A DNA stretch of 43,365 bases from Candidatus Electryonea clarkiae (GTDB lineage: Bacteria > Electryoneota > Electryoneia > Electryoneales > Electryoneaceae), in NCBI GenBank assembly GCA_030765455.1, contig JAVCCM010000165.1, forward strand, positions 1 through 43,365. Direction: 5' to 3'. Below are positions 1-9,268 of the stretch, piece by piece (position 1 is the first letter of the stretch; the number at the start of each line of letters is the position of its first letter). The position numbers were made by a program, and so were the translations under genes. A model generated the notes under the pieces. The model was not told the origin of the DNA, made no database searches, and saw only the letters and a list, made by a program, of their open reading frames with translations.

Positions 1-119
1 GAAAACAGGGTGTTCTGTCTGAAATATCAAGGGAAAGTAAACAGGAGCCGTATACGTGAACCGTACGTACGGTTCTGTGAGAGGGATGAGGCGAAGTAGA
101 TCACTCCGCCTCACCCTAC
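1..119 (+). mobile_element. Group II intron, 3' end only (domains V and VI)
   Basis: Domain V can be folded at 45-75. GAGCCGTA (45-52) pairs with TACGGTTC (68-75), carrying the AGC catalytic triad at 46-48. An upper stem TACG/CGTA follows, with the two-base bulge CG at 66-67 that is typical of domain V. Domain VI follows: AGGG/CCCT plus GAGGCG/CGCCTC (82-117), with A113 unpaired or weakly paired. If the intron ends in the usual AY at 119 (CCCTAC), A113 is 7 nt before the 3' splice site, the normal branch-point position. The rest of the intron, including any reverse transcriptase, lies outside the window. The 3' exon begins at about 120, inside the end of the antisense restriction-modification gene. 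Confidence 0.85.
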
Positions 120-2783
120 TCGATTATCCAATCCTAAAAATGAAAGAGCTTCATTAGCAGCCTTCTTTTTGTTAATAATTTCTTTTTCATGCCATAAACA
201 CTCTCTGCAAATATCACCTACACGTTTTTGTTCTGGATAAGAAATTAAAGGAATACGTTGACTTTTTATCAATTCCCAGTCAACATAATGTCTACCAAAA
301 CCAGTGGTGTGTGATAACCATTCAGCAGTAACTGCTGAACTTCGCAATATAGACCATAAATACAGAGCATCAATTTCTTCTCTCAAATGTTGTTTTATTC
401 TTATTATTGTGAATGCTGGAGATACAAGACATTTACATAAATCTTCTGACATCACGCCAGTTGCCCTATTAACAGCATTAATATTACTTATAATTATATC
501 ATTCTTAGTTGCCATAAAAACTTTTTTATAAGAAATTTCTTTACCAAGTACTGAATCACCTTTTTCTGCCGAACCATCATATGTAACTTTTAAAAATTCA
601 TACTTCTTTTCAGGATCAATTATTACTTCGTCTTCAATTATATCAACAATATTATTAATTATTTCAGGATAAGCTCCAGCTTTTTCCCAATCACTTTTTA
701 GTTCCATTACTGACCATGGTGTCAGATGTTTAGCGTCTAGTCTGTCGATTAATTTACTGGATTCCACTGACCAAGTACCTTTGACACCTTTCTCAAATTC
801 ATTAAATGCAGATAAAATTTCCTCTACTTCATTTTGTGCGTGTTGCTTTGAGGTATCAAAAACACTTGGACGAGTTTTAGGAGGGACATCATCTCGACCA
901 ATAAATTTACTTTCGTATACGAAACAATTTCCCTGGGTATCTTGTGTTCCCTTTTTTATTAGGTAAAGAATAGAAGTTTTTACTCGGGCTCCTGATCTTC
1001 TAAAAGCATCGCCATGTAGACTAATGATAGCTTTAATTATAAAATTATCTAAAATGAATCTTCGAACTTTCGGAAAGTTTTTTCCTGCAAGAACGCTATC
1101 ATCGATAATAGTGATCAATTTTCCACCAATTTCTAATAAATCTCCATATCTTTCGGTAAACATAATGCTGGATTTTAGAGATGGTTTAATTTTTGATGAA
1201 TTATTATCATTATGCGCTAAAACATATTGTTCCAAAATACGTAATTCTGAAGGATTTTTTGCTTCTTTTGTCATTGAAAACGGTGGATTTGTCAAAACAA
1301 CATCAAATTTTGTATTATCTAGCGATTCGCGTAGCTCCTGCATATTTTGAACCACTTCTGGATCGTTCATTGCTTCGCTATCAATAGTTTTATCCAAAGC
1401 GTCGGCGTAGTAGATTTTACTTCCACCGTCTCCATGTAGATACATATTAATTCTTGCAATTCTGGCTAAAGGTGGATCTTTACCGTAATCAATTCCAAAG
1501 ATACAATTATTAGCTATTTGTTCAATTAAATCATTTTTTTCACTACTTGATAAACTATCGTTTGAACGAACTTTATTTCGCATTACTGTTAATGCTTCAA
1601 TAAGAAACCCACCTGAACCGCAACAGCCATCAATTATACGATTTTGCTTTTTCCGATCAACTTGCAAATCAGCCAGTTGAGTCATCAATTTGACAATGGA
1701 TCTTGGAGTAAAAAACTGACCAAGTTCTTTCCCTCTCATCGTTGCGTTTAAAAAAGTTTCAAATAGTCTTCCATTTAGATCTTCATCAATACCAAACATA
1801 TCAAAATTTTGTAATCTGCGAACAACATCTTTTACGGTATCAGGACGTAAATCTAATTCTTCATCTTTATTGAATATTCGTTTTTTCTTGCGCAATTGAA
1901 TGTCTTTTTCTATTTCATTCCTTAAATTTATAAACATAGTATTTATCGGATTGATGACTCCCTCAGATTCTCGTTGTTCAATCCAATTTACAGAAAAAGT
2001 AACTGATGATTTAGGTAAATTTACTTCAATCTTATCATCTGAAAATAAAACTCGTGTTGCACTATTATGCCTAATACTTTGATCAGCCCACAATTTCACA
2101 AACATAAGTTTTGCAAATGCTAGAAATGCAGGTCCAGGTCCATATCCCTCTGATTTCCATATTACTTTATGGCAGGTTGCAAAAATTTGCCGAGCCTTTG
2201 AAGTATTAGGTCTGGTAAATTTAAAAGTCGCATTTTCAGTCCTCATAGGTTCAGGAATCGATGTAGAGATATTTTTTGAACCAATAACCGATTTTAAATG
2301 TTCAAACTTTGAGTTTCCCCAAGCAAAATCTGAAAAATCCAGAGATAAAATTTCTGCATCTTTATCCCATTCATATAATTTGGTCGTTTTGCCATTTGAG
2401 AGAACGAAATAGCGAACTGGATTTCGATTTTCATATTTTCGATTGAGAGCTAAACAGTATCCAGAACATTGTTCAATCCATTTATCTAAATCTTCATTTA
2501 CTCCTTTGGCATCGATAATACACCGTGGCTCACTTCTGAACATCAATGCATAGTCAGGCTTATATTTTTCTTTTTTTCTGCCACGTCCTATAGTCAGTAC
2601 ATCCAAACTTTCTTTCGGTTTTATTTGTGTGTCGTTATATCCTAAATCCTGAATTAATCTCAACAGAAAAAAAGACTCTACTGATGCTTCATTTCTAAGG
2701 TCGGTAAATTGGCAGTACATATTTCTAGCAGAACTTCCTAAATCATCAAGGACAGTTTTTCTTGTTGGTCTACTATTATTCAT
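111..2783 (-). CDS. Single-chain restriction-modification enzyme (nuclease + N6-adenine methylase + specificity domain)
   Basis: An 890-residue protein combining all parts of a restriction-modification system, like type IIG/type I fusions. The N-terminus has a PD-(D/E)xK nuclease signature: P76-D77, then D91-A-K93 after a beta hairpin, as in HsdR N-terminal domains. The middle is an HsdM-like N6 DNA methylase, with FFTP near residue 356, the SAM-binding motif GCCGSGG near 386, and the catalytic NPPF near 498. The last ~200 residues resemble one half of an HsdS specificity subunit, with a single target recognition domain. The start is supported by AGGA 8 nt upstream. The gene is strongly AT-rich compared with the phage and transporter genes, which suggests transfer. 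Its final codons (V, G, stop) lie within the group II intron, so the native C-terminus was probably changed by a few residues. No separate hsdR or hsdS is visible. Confidence 0.88.
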   Translation of the reverse strand: MNNSRPTRKTVLDDLGSSARNMYCQFTDLRNEASVESFFLLRLIQDLGYNDTQIKPKESLDVLTIGRGRKKEKYKPDYALMFRSEPRCIIDAKGVNEDLDKWIEQCSGYCLALNRKYENRNPVRYFVLSNGKTTKLYEWDKDAEILSLDFSDFAWGNSKFEHLKSVIGSKNISTSIPEPMRTENATFKFTRPNTSKARQIFATCHKVIWKSEGYGPGPAFLAFAKLMFVKLWADQSIRHNSATRVLFSDDKIEVNLPKSSVTFSVNWIEQRESEGVINPINTMFINLRNEIEKDIQLRKKKRIFNKDEELDLRPDTVKDVVRRLQNFDMFGIDEDLNGRLFETFLNATMRGKELGQFFTPRSIVKLMTQLADLQVDRKKQNRIIDGCCGSGGFLIEALTVMRNKVRSNDSLSSSEKNDLIEQIANNCIFGIDYGKDPPLARIARINMYLHGDGGSKIYYADALDKTIDSEAMNDPEVVQNMQELRESLDNTKFDVVLTNPPFSMTKEAKNPSELRILEQYVLAHNDNNSSKIKPSLKSSIMFTERYGDLLEIGGKLITIIDDSVLAGKNFPKVRRFILDNFIIKAIISLHGDAFRRSGARVKTSILYLIKKGTQDTQGNCFVYESKFIGRDDVPPKTRPSVFDTSKQHAQNEVEEILSAFNEFEKGVKGTWSVESSKLIDRLDAKHLTPWSVMELKSDWEKAGAYPEIINNIVDIIEDEVIIDPEKKYEFLKVTYDGSAEKGDSVLGKEISYKKVFMATKNDIIISNINAVNRATGVMSEDLCKCLVSPAFTIIRIKQHLREEIDALYLWSILRSSAVTAEWLSHTTGFGRHYVDWELIKSQRIPLISYPEQKRVGDICRECLWHEKEIINKKKAANEALSFLGLDNRVG

Positions 2784-3077
2784 GTTTGTATTCCTGAATC
2801 GACTGCTTCAAATTTTAAATAATTGTTAAGTATAAATATACCCTGGTTCGTGCAAGTAATTCCCAGCTTAATAATAGTATATATTTTTAGCCATCAATGT
2901 CAATGATAATTATATATTTATCTGGATTATTTGTTTTGTTCTCACTGGATTCAACTCTCATCCGAAAATATGAGTCACGCAAATGCTTTACATCTTATGC
3001 ACAATCAGCATCGTCGCACGCTACACTAGTTTCATCATTAAAATTTTACCAACGGATGATTCATCTATTTATAATTC

Positions 3078-4376
3078 CTATTTGGAAACATCTTCTCTCT
3101 GCGCCCGATACGCCTTTTCGTATCCGAGTTCCCGTGCTCCCTGGTCGATGCTTATATAACCAGCCTGTACCATGCGGTCTATCCAGTCAAGATGCATCAG
3201 GCGGGCACGGCTCCGTTCGACAATGAAGGGATCCTTGTTGGCTTCAAAAATCCATGCTGGATGCGCGGTATTTCCAGCTAAGCGCAATTCAAGCCTCATC
3301 AGCCACTCCGCCAGGTCACTCCCTATTGCCTGTATCGAATCGACTATCTGCATCAACAGGTTATATTGTGCATAAATCCAGTTGCGTGTCGTGCCGTGCG
3401 ATCTGCCCAACGCCCAGGGAAAAAGTTTCAAACCGGTGATAACGTCCTCGATTACCTGTTCACGATTCAGTTTCCAGGTATTGCCCTCACCGCTTGTGCC
3501 GCCTATTACCGTAATCTCCACGTCAGACCAGGTGAACAGGTTATCATCCGGACCAAGTTCGTCGAACTGCTGCACGGTTTTCTCGAAATAACTGTTTATT
3601 CTTTGAGTATAATTATCGGGGTCCTCGCCGGGATTGGGCTGAGGAGGGGTAATCTTTACCTGAAGTCTCGGAGTACCTGAATTATGGCTGGAACGTGCCA
3701 TATCTTCAAGCATTTGTTGTTCGATTTCAACCACGAAAGGAATCGCCGCCAGGGGTTCAATTCCGTCGGGACGGTTAAAATCGGATATCAATGTTCGGTG
3801 AAAGAACGTCGCCGGATTTATTTTCTCATATTCCCCGTTTTCCATTTCCAGCCACGGTTCCTGTCTGCCGTATTTCCCCTCTTTCCATTTCACACGGTAC
3901 GGATCGAGTATCTCCAGGTGGCTGATACCCGACGCTCCCGGCAGCAGATGGACAATAGCCGCGAATTTCCCAAGCGTGAACAGTTCCATAAAGAAATTTT
4001 CGGTCAGCCGTGCAAAACCATGACGGTCTCCATCGAGCCTGGGATAGATCCTGCTTTCCAGCCTGTCCAGTATCTTCTCCGCTTGTCTTACTCTACCATC
4101 GTCACCCTGAATTTCACGGCGTTGCGGTGTAGCGCAAAGATGCACCCAGGTCCAGATCCCGGCAGAGATAATCGGTATCCTGTCTCGCATAAAGCGAAAG
4201 AAATCTGCCCTGTTACTGCCCGAGTATTTAAAACTCCCCGCATACATCCCCCCACCAATCATCTCCAGTGGCGGATTAATCGACCTGTCACGCAACGAAG
4301 TTATTATACGCCTGCTTTTCACCATTGGTACCTGAACTGCTACAGTTTTGTTCTTTTGAAATAAATTTTTAAACAT
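3078..4376 (-). CDS. Phage portal protein
   Basis: A 432-residue protein with the layout of dsDNA phage portals: a mixed alpha/beta N-terminal wing, a central stretch 'DPYRVKWKEG...ATFFHR', and a helical C-terminus 'GTTRNWIYAQYNLLMQIVDSI' like the stem and crown helices. The portal forms the dodecameric ring at the capsid vertex through which the terminase pumps DNA. The ATG at 4376 is preferred to an in-frame TTG at 4382 because AGGA sits 7 nt before it. It is the last gene of the head module and lies directly downstream of the terminase gene. In most tailed phages the order is terminase, portal, capsid; here capsid comes first and portal last. Recognition is by fold-level pattern, not a close match, so the subfamily is unknown. 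Confidence 0.78.
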   Translation of the reverse strand: MFKNLFQKNKTVAVQVPMVKSRRIITSLRDRSINPPLEMIGGGMYAGSFKYSGSNRADFFRFMRDRIPIISAGIWTWVHLCATPQRREIQGDDGRVRQAEKILDRLESRIYPRLDGDRHGFARLTENFFMELFTLGKFAAIVHLLPGASGISHLEILDPYRVKWKEGKYGRQEPWLEMENGEYEKINPATFFHRTLISDFNRPDGIEPLAAIPFVVEIEQQMLEDMARSSHNSGTPRLQVKITPPQPNPGEDPDNYTQRINSYFEKTVQQFDELGPDDNLFTWSDVEITVIGGTSGEGNTWKLNREQVIEDVITGLKLFPWALGRSHGTTRNWIYAQYNLLMQIVDSIQAIGSDLAEWLMRLELRLAGNTAHPAWIFEANKDPFIVERSRARLMHLDWIDRMVQAGYISIDQGARELGYEKAYRAQREDVSK

Positions 4377-4379
4377 TAT

Positions 4380-4510
4380 CAATTCCTAATTCCTAATTTC
4401 CTTTGTGATCTTTGTGCCTTCTTTGTGCCCTTTGCGGTTTATTGCGTAGTGCTGTCAGTCGCCCTCGGCTGACAGAAAATTAAAGAATTACTAATTACTA
4501 GTTCTTAATT
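4380..4510. repeat. Intergenic repeat patch with hairpin between terminase and portal
   Basis: The gap between two head genes holds host-type repeats rather than phage sequence. It has tandem TAATTCC/TAATTAC words (4381-4402 and 4484-4510), then an inverted copy of the 'TTTGCGcctTTTGTG' phrase (about 4403-4445). A perfect 7-bp hairpin follows: CTGTCAG (4452-4458), loop TCGCCCTCGG, CTGACAG (4469-4475). Similar phrases recur near 8610-8672, 9874-9899 and 33040-33103. The last TAATT words run into the 3' end of the terminase gene. Confidence 0.7.
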
Positions 4511-5937
4511 CTCCCAAAAACCGACTTTCTGACTTTTTGAGCCACACCATGAATAATTGGCGAATGATGCGGCACTTCCATTCTGGTTCTCTGTAGATTC
4601 ACTATTAAGTATCGCAGTGCATCCATCGGATGATCATAAACTCCGTCTTTAATCGGCACTTCCCCTTCTTCACCCCACGCGTAACCCTGGAACGCTTCTA
4701 TCAGGCTCGTACAGCTTGGATCTATCTGTAATCTGACTTTACCTGTTGCGTCTTTCAGCAGCGCCCGCACTACTTCTATCCCGGCGGTGATCGATGAAGA
4801 ACTCCACAGTATCTTAAAATGCTGGTTTATCAGGTATTCCACTGGGGAGATGCCGAAATCCGTTTTTGCTGCACCTGCTGGATCAACTGCCGACCAGTGA
4901 ACGTCTTTCTCGGTTATTCCATGTTTTCCGTCACGAGCTTTAATTTCTGCTATCAGTTGATCCACAGACCATTTATCACCGACCACGCAGTCGAAAATTA
5001 TCAGCCTCCCGTCACCATGAAGTTCTGCCCAGATTACAGCAGGTTTACGGTAACCGAAATCGATTCCCCGGAAAATCCTTGATTCGAATGAATTTATTAC
5101 TTTGTATGAATCCTTAAGTACATGGATTTCTGTATCGAATTGGTCATATACAGCGCCTTCCGCTCCTTCAAAACTAAGTTCATGTTCGCGCCGCCATCTT
5201 GCCGGAGATAAACCCGCTCTTGCGTTTTCTTCCCATTCTGAATCACGATCTGGATTTTCACTGTAATGAATTCGAACTATTTCGAAACCTTTTTCCCTGC
5301 CATGCACCAGCCTTGCGAAAACTCCTCCTGGCCCGTTTGGGGTTGAGACACCTATGAATCTTCCGCCCGCATCTACAGCCGGTTTTGCGGAAGCCCAGAT
5401 TTCTTCATCGTCAGGAGTGAACGCCATTTCATCCCAGAAAACTGTTCTCGGGGAGAGTCCTCGCACTGCGTATGGTGCGGCAGGTAAACTGAGTATTCTT
5501 GTTCCCAATTCAGGAAAGATTATCGCAGAACTTTGGAATTTTACTTCTTCTTCTTTTTCGTATTCAGGCAGGTTTTTATATATAAATTGTAATCTTGCGA
5601 TCATCTCTTTTGAAGAGCGTTCTTCTTTCGATAGTAGCAGATGAATACCCGGCCCGCCTGTTTTAGCGCGGTAATAGATATATGCGCATCCTATCCACGT
5701 AACCAGCATTTGACGGCTTTTTACCACTAAAAGACGGTCATTTTTTTCAAGAGCTTCGGAAAATCTTCTAACAAATTGCCATTCGGGTATTTTTCTCGGC
5801 TCATCGTGAGCCGGATCGAATGTTTTGCATCTTCTAAGAAAAGTTGGGAAATCTTCCGCAGCCCTGAGAGTAGTTCTCTCAACAAAAATGGCGTTTTCAG
5901 GGTTAAAAACTCTTGTCAAAACTGGTTTTTTTACCAT
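4498..5937 (-). CDS. Phage terminase large subunit (packaging ATPase/nuclease)
   Basis: A 479-residue large terminase, the motor that pumps and cuts phage DNA at the portal. ATPase motifs: a Walker A-like VVKSRQMLVT at 71-80, Walker B VFWDE at 166-170 with catalytic E170, and the coupling motif STP at 198-200. The C-terminal RNase H-like nuclease shows acidic residues in 'FRGIDFGYRKP' (about 290), 'SAVDPAG' (about 350) and 'DHPMDALRYL' (near 440). The Walker A lacks the usual small Gly-Ser of KSRQxGxS, so activity is uncertain although every other motif is intact. The start overlaps the end of the upstream gene by 7 nt, with GGTGGATC before ATG. No small terminase subunit is recognisable nearby. 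Confidence 0.9.
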   Translation of the reverse strand: MVKKPVLTRVFNPENAIFVERTTLRAAEDFPTFLRRCKTFDPAHDEPRKIPEWQFVRRFSEALEKNDRLLVVKSRQMLVTWIGCAYIYYRAKTGGPGIHLLLSKEERSSKEMIARLQFIYKNLPEYEKEEEVKFQSSAIIFPELGTRILSLPAAPYAVRGLSPRTVFWDEMAFTPDDEEIWASAKPAVDAGGRFIGVSTPNGPGGVFARLVHGREKGFEIVRIHYSENPDRDSEWEENARAGLSPARWRREHELSFEGAEGAVYDQFDTEIHVLKDSYKVINSFESRIFRGIDFGYRKPAVIWAELHGDGRLIIFDCVVGDKWSVDQLIAEIKARDGKHGITEKDVHWSAVDPAGAAKTDFGISPVEYLINQHFKILWSSSSITAGIEVVRALLKDATGKVRLQIDPSCTSLIEAFQGYAWGEEGEVPIKDGVYDHPMDALRYLIVNLQRTRMEVPHHSPIIHGVAQKVRKSVFGRIKN

Positions 5938-6779
5938 GATCCACCCTTAACCGGATTGGATTTGATGCGTAATTCACTCATCAACGGCTGTGTCAAGAAA
6001 CGCGCTAACGTCGATGCAGCTCGCTGTTCAAAACGTCCGGACAGATCCATGAACCGTCGTGCTCTATCGTCAGAGCCACTGTCGAATTTCACGTTCAGGG
6101 TTTTCATAGCGAGATCGTCGCAGATTATAGACAGTGTGAGTTCGGTAGCTCCTGTCTTGAGTCCCTGGTCGTCGGAATCTTCGTCATAACCTTCACGCAG
6201 CCGGGCTAAAATCTTGTCTTCCGCTTCAGTGATAGCCAGGGTGATAAATGAGTCGTTTATACTGTACGGATATGTCCTGTAATCAAGGCGTAAACGGGCT
6301 GGATCCGGTATTGAAGACGGCGTCGTTCGTTCCAGGATACCTTCGGCATAATCAATTGTGTAATCAGTATCCTCAGTATAAACAGTCAATGGAAGATACC
6401 AGACATAAACAGTCTGTCCCGATGTAATATTTCCACCATCGAACCGTTTGATTTCACCATCTTCATGATTAACACCGAAATCCAGCCCTTCGATGTATCT
6501 ATCAGTGGGCATATTATCCGTAGAGACGGTTATGGATGCATTAAGCAAATCCGGATCACCTACCGAATACCAAGTGATACCGTTAAGAACCAACTGCACC
6601 GGACCGCTTGGTTCATCTTCCAGCATAGCCGCTACACGCAAACTGCCTGATTCAATACTCTGATGCGGCAGTTGAATTTCATCGGCTTCCAGGACAACCT
6701 TCACATCACGAACAATCAAACCGTCCACTACGAATCCAAGAAGATGCTTTTTTACTGTTGCTACATCTGTCCAGTTCAT
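5931..6779 (-). CDS. Unknown protein of the phage head module
   Basis: I do not recognise this 282-residue protein. The start is the ATG at 6779 (MNWTDVATVKK), with AAGGAG about 8 nt upstream. The reading frame is open for 30 more codons upstream, but these overlap the preceding gene and lack a ribosome site. The N-terminal 120 residues look beta-rich. A middle segment 'DTDYTIDYAEGILERT' reads like the hyaluronate/collar-type beta-sandwich seen in virion proteins. The C-terminal 100 residues are helical with many charges. It lies 4 nt after the preceding gene and overlaps the terminase gene, so it is translated with the head genes. A connector or capsid-associated role would fit its position but is inference. 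Confidence 0.7.
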   Translation of the reverse strand: MNWTDVATVKKHLLGFVVDGLIVRDVKVVLEADEIQLPHQSIESGSLRVAAMLEDEPSGPVQLVLNGITWYSVGDPDLLNASITVSTDNMPTDRYIEGLDFGVNHEDGEIKRFDGGNITSGQTVYVWYLPLTVYTEDTDYTIDYAEGILERTTPSSIPDPARLRLDYRTYPYSINDSFITLAITEAEDKILARLREGYDEDSDDQGLKTGATELTLSIICDDLAMKTLNVKFDSGSDDRARRFMDLSGRFEQRAASTLARFLTQPLMSELRIKSNPVKGGSW

Positions 6780-6783
6780 TTTA

Positions 6784-7152
6784 TTACTCCTTCTGCTGCA
6801 ACAGCAATGTTGCCTGAAGTGTTGTGTTCGGCAGACAATTGGCAACAGTGAGACCTGTAGTTCCACCATTCACGATAAGCTCGACCGTAAATTTCCCGCC
6901 GGAATAGGTCGCATTCAGACTGACCAGGTCACCGGCAGCAATTACTACCGATCCTGATGCAGATTGAACACTTGTCTGATCCCATACATACAGTTTTACA
7001 GCCAGCCCACCCAGGGGCATGGGGAAACCATTGGCAGCTATCCCGCCGGGTCCTGCTAATGGGGTAGTTGAGGCAGCTACAGTGTTGGCAAAAAGCAACA
7101 TCGTCGGCGCCTGTTTCGCCTCAAGCCATGATGCTGTCAGGTTCAGCGACAT
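6784..7152 (-). CDS. Small unknown protein of the phage head module
   Basis: 122 residues, rich in Ala, Gly, Thr and Val, with alternating polar and apolar residues that suggest an all-beta fold. There are no cysteine clusters, signal peptide or membrane segments. A good ribosome site AAGGA precedes the ATG. It sits between the major capsid gene, after a 288-bp repeat-containing gap, and the 282-residue unknown gene, from which it is separated by 4 nt. A minor decoration or head-completion protein is possible. No family is recognised. Confidence 0.65.
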   Translation of the reverse strand: MSLNLTASWLEAKQAPTMLLFANTVAASTTPLAGPGGIAANGFPMPLGGLAVKLYVWDQTSVQSASGSVVIAAGDLVSLNATYSGGKFTVELIVNGGTTGLTVANCLPNTTLQATLLLQQKE

Positions 7153-7202
7153 ATTGTTTCCTTAATTATTCTGATACTCAATTTCAATTGTGTGGAGTGA
7201 AA

Positions 7203-7228
7203 CCCGACAGCAAGCAGTCGGGCCACCC
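7203..7228 (-). repeat. REP-like hairpin, family B (copy in capsid-module gap)
   Basis: CCCGAC, loop AGCAAGCA, GTCGGG, then CCACCC. On the minus strand this reads GGGTGGC followed by the hairpin. The same stem and loop recur inside the XRE gene at 10253-10278. The rest of the 288-bp gap (7153-7440) holds AT-rich sequence with scattered phrases such as 'GAACAGGATGAAAA' and no gene. Confidence 0.8.
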
Positions 7229-7440
7229 ATAAGCAAATGTGGCACATGAAAATATTTGATGAACAGGATGAAAACGGGCGGTTATATAGATAATTTTATG
7301 TCAATTTTGGATTGCTTTACATTATTCGCAATGACGTATTTGACCATGTTTATAGATTATTTCCCGTTCATCCTGCTCATCATTTTTTTTATTCCCCGGC
7401 AGGAAACGTCTTTTGAACGTCAGCCACCGGGGTGGTGTCA

Positions 7441-8520
7441 TTAATAGTTGGATAATTTCCGTGCGTCATCGACCATCACGGTATAAACCGCTTCCTTGGA
7501 TATGACCGCGGTTTCCAGTTTTCTCTCGATCACTTTGTCGGCTTCGATCATCAATGGCTGGCTTACCGATTCACGTACGGCAAAACGATTGTCGATAGCC
7601 ATAACTTCTGTAGCTGTCGCTGAGGGTACTTTTACCAGTTTGGCATTAACCGGCAGGAAAGTGCCGTATTCGCCGGAACGCTGGAAAAGTGTCGATGCCG
7701 GGAATGTCAGGGCATCCTGGAATTGAGACATATTCAGAACGACTTCTATGTCTGAAGCGTTGGCAAGAATGTGGCTCATCCTGGCGGGAACGTCAAAGCT
7801 TGATGCGAGATGAACCATGTCAGCATAAGCAAAGATTCCGGGAGTGCCGCTGAAAACGTCCGAAGCCGCCGGACTGGCGCCGTCACCGTTCTTGACGATG
7901 TCATATATAGCATCGATCTCATCATAGGCGAGCTGCGCCCCGATCCACCACAGGAATACCCGGAATTCAGCAAGGTTCTGGTTCTTCACGATTCTATATG
8001 AAAAATCGAACTGCCTTCCCCGGTCGATGATAGCAGCCTCTTTGTCACGATAGAGAAGCTGGACTTTGGGAAAAGCTGCTCCGCCGCTGGCACGTTTCGC
8101 TACACTTTTTTTGGCTTTTTCGGTTTCGATATAAATAGGACGGACAGTTGGTCCCGTGGCGGGAACGGTTACCGCAATCAGTTCGGTTGGATCCTGGACC
8201 ATCCGGTATCCCATGCGGATTTCACGGAGTATATATTCAGGCAGCAGGATCATCGCCCCGCCGACAAAGAATTGTTCGACCGTGATGGCGTTACGACCAG
8301 TAGTAGTGATGTCATGAACCGCCAGTTGCCGCTCAAATGCATCGAGTTCCGTAACGCATTTACCTTCGGCATTCCTGGGACTCGGATCGAGCTGCTCGAG
8401 CTTATCGCTTAATGTAAGTCCCTCTTCCTGGGCTTCATGATAGAGCGCCAGATTTGCGGAACGGGAATGATCGATGATAGTCGTTTTCAACGATTTGGCA
8501 CGTGTTAAATCTATAGACAT
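7441..8520 (-). CDS. Phage major capsid protein
   Basis: A 359-residue protein with the plan of HK97-fold major capsid proteins. A helical, charged N-terminal arm (about 1-65) is followed by a body with 'ITVEQFFVGGAMILLPEYILREIRMGYRMVQDP' split over 85-115. A long middle helix pair lies around 'FLWWIGAQLAYDEIDAIYDIVKNGDG', and the C-terminal beta strands around 'AKLVKVPS...VMAIDNRFAVRE' match the P-domain ending of this fold. Ribosome site AAGGAG lies 7 nt before ATG. No prohead protease or scaffold is fused or adjacent; the N-terminal arm could itself act as a delta-domain. The capsid gene is upstream of terminase and portal in the direction of transcription. Confidence 0.8.
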   Translation of the reverse strand: MSIDLTRAKSLKTTIIDHSRSANLALYHEAQEEGLTLSDKLEQLDPSPRNAEGKCVTELDAFERQLAVHDITTTGRNAITVEQFFVGGAMILLPEYILREIRMGYRMVQDPTELIAVTVPATGPTVRPIYIETEKAKKSVAKRASGGAAFPKVQLLYRDKEAAIIDRGRQFDFSYRIVKNQNLAEFRVFLWWIGAQLAYDEIDAIYDIVKNGDGASPAASDVFSGTPGIFAYADMVHLASSFDVPARMSHILANASDIEVVLNMSQFQDALTFPASTLFQRSGEYGTFLPVNAKLVKVPSATATEVMAIDNRFAVRESVSQPLMIEADKVIERKLETAVISKEAVYTVMVDDARKLSNY

Positions 8521-8607
8521 TAGTGTCTCCTTATAATTATAGTTTTGATTTTTAATCTGTTAATGAATTCCATCAAATATTGTTCAGATGGTTTACGTAT
8601 TAATCAT

Positions 8608-8740
8608 TTTGTTTCACGCAAAGTCGCTAAGGTGCAAATGAAAGATATTTATTTCGCGCAAAAACGCTAAGAATAAATGATCTTTGATGAAATAATCGAA
8701 TTAGAAAAAAATCATGTTAATCCTGTCAATCCTGTCAAAC
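8608..8740. repeat. Dispersed intergenic phrases between capsid and decoration genes
   Basis: The 221-bp gap carries 'GTTTCACGCAAAGTCGCTAA' (8610-8629), a second degenerate copy 'TTTCGCGCAAAAACGCTAAG' (8650-8669), and the tandem phrase 'AATCCTGTCAATCCTGTCAA' near 8718-8738. The first phrase recurs inverted at 9874-9899 and direct at 33042-33060. The copies show that host repeats have spread into the phage module. No gene is seen. Confidence 0.6.
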
Positions 8741-8741
8741 A

Positions 8742-9182
8742 TTACCCAAGCCAGACGTCGCAGGTATTATTGACGGTATCTACAGCGATAACCTGGCCTC
8801 GCATCAGGTGTCCCCCGGCGGCGATATCAACGTCTGCGGCAGCCTGGCGAATTTTTCCCGCGCCATCGACTTCCACCATCTGGTTTATAACGGGTGTGGT
8901 AGCTGCATATACGAATCTTGCCACTCCCCGCGCCTGTACTGCACAGGTTGAGGGACGTGTGGTGCCCTCGACAAAATCCGTCGATACCCATACAACTTTT
9001 CCGAACAGTTTATCCCCGGCAGCACCCATCCCGACTTCGTTATCATCAGATATCACACAGGCTGTCAAATTGTCATCGATATCATCCTGGCAGAAATCTT
9101 TGTCTGCGGTAGCGTCAATGCTCATGGTCAGGAACGGTCCTGATCCAATTCCCTCATTGTCGATTGTGTAAGGTGAACTCAT
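8742..9182 (-). CDS. Capsid decoration-like protein
   Basis: 146 residues. The C-terminal half, 'NQMVEVDGAGKIRQAA..DIAAGGHLMRGQVIAVDT' with the ending 'TCDVWLG', resembles small capsid-stabilising proteins of the lambda gpD/DUF2190 type, which trimerise on the outer capsid surface. The start is the ATG at 9182, directed by a strong GGAGG; an in-frame TTG at 9194 overlaps the ribosome site and is rejected. The gene lies just upstream of the major capsid gene on the same strand, the usual location for a decoration protein. The assignment rests on position and the terminal beta pattern. Confidence 0.6.
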   Translation of the reverse strand: MSSPYTIDNEGIGSGPFLTMSIDATADKDFCQDDIDDNLTACVISDDNEVGMGAAGDKLFGKVVWVSTDFVEGTTRPSTCAVQARGVARFVYAATTPVINQMVEVDGAGKIRQAAADVDIAAGGHLMRGQVIAVDTVNNTCDVWLG

Positions 9183-9268
9183 TAATTCCTCCAAATTATT
9201 TGTTGTGTTAAGACAACACGTACGTTTTATGTTGGGGCGTAAGGGCGAAAAATTTTTCGCCCCTACAA

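Noticed and set aside
2897..3226. 109-codon plus-strand open frame between the restriction-modification and portal genes
   Set aside because: Half of it is antisense to the portal gene, it has no ribosome site, and the composition is unlike a protein.
3684..4364. 226-codon plus-strand open frame
   Set aside because: Antisense to the portal gene, with basic low-complexity composition and no ribosome site.
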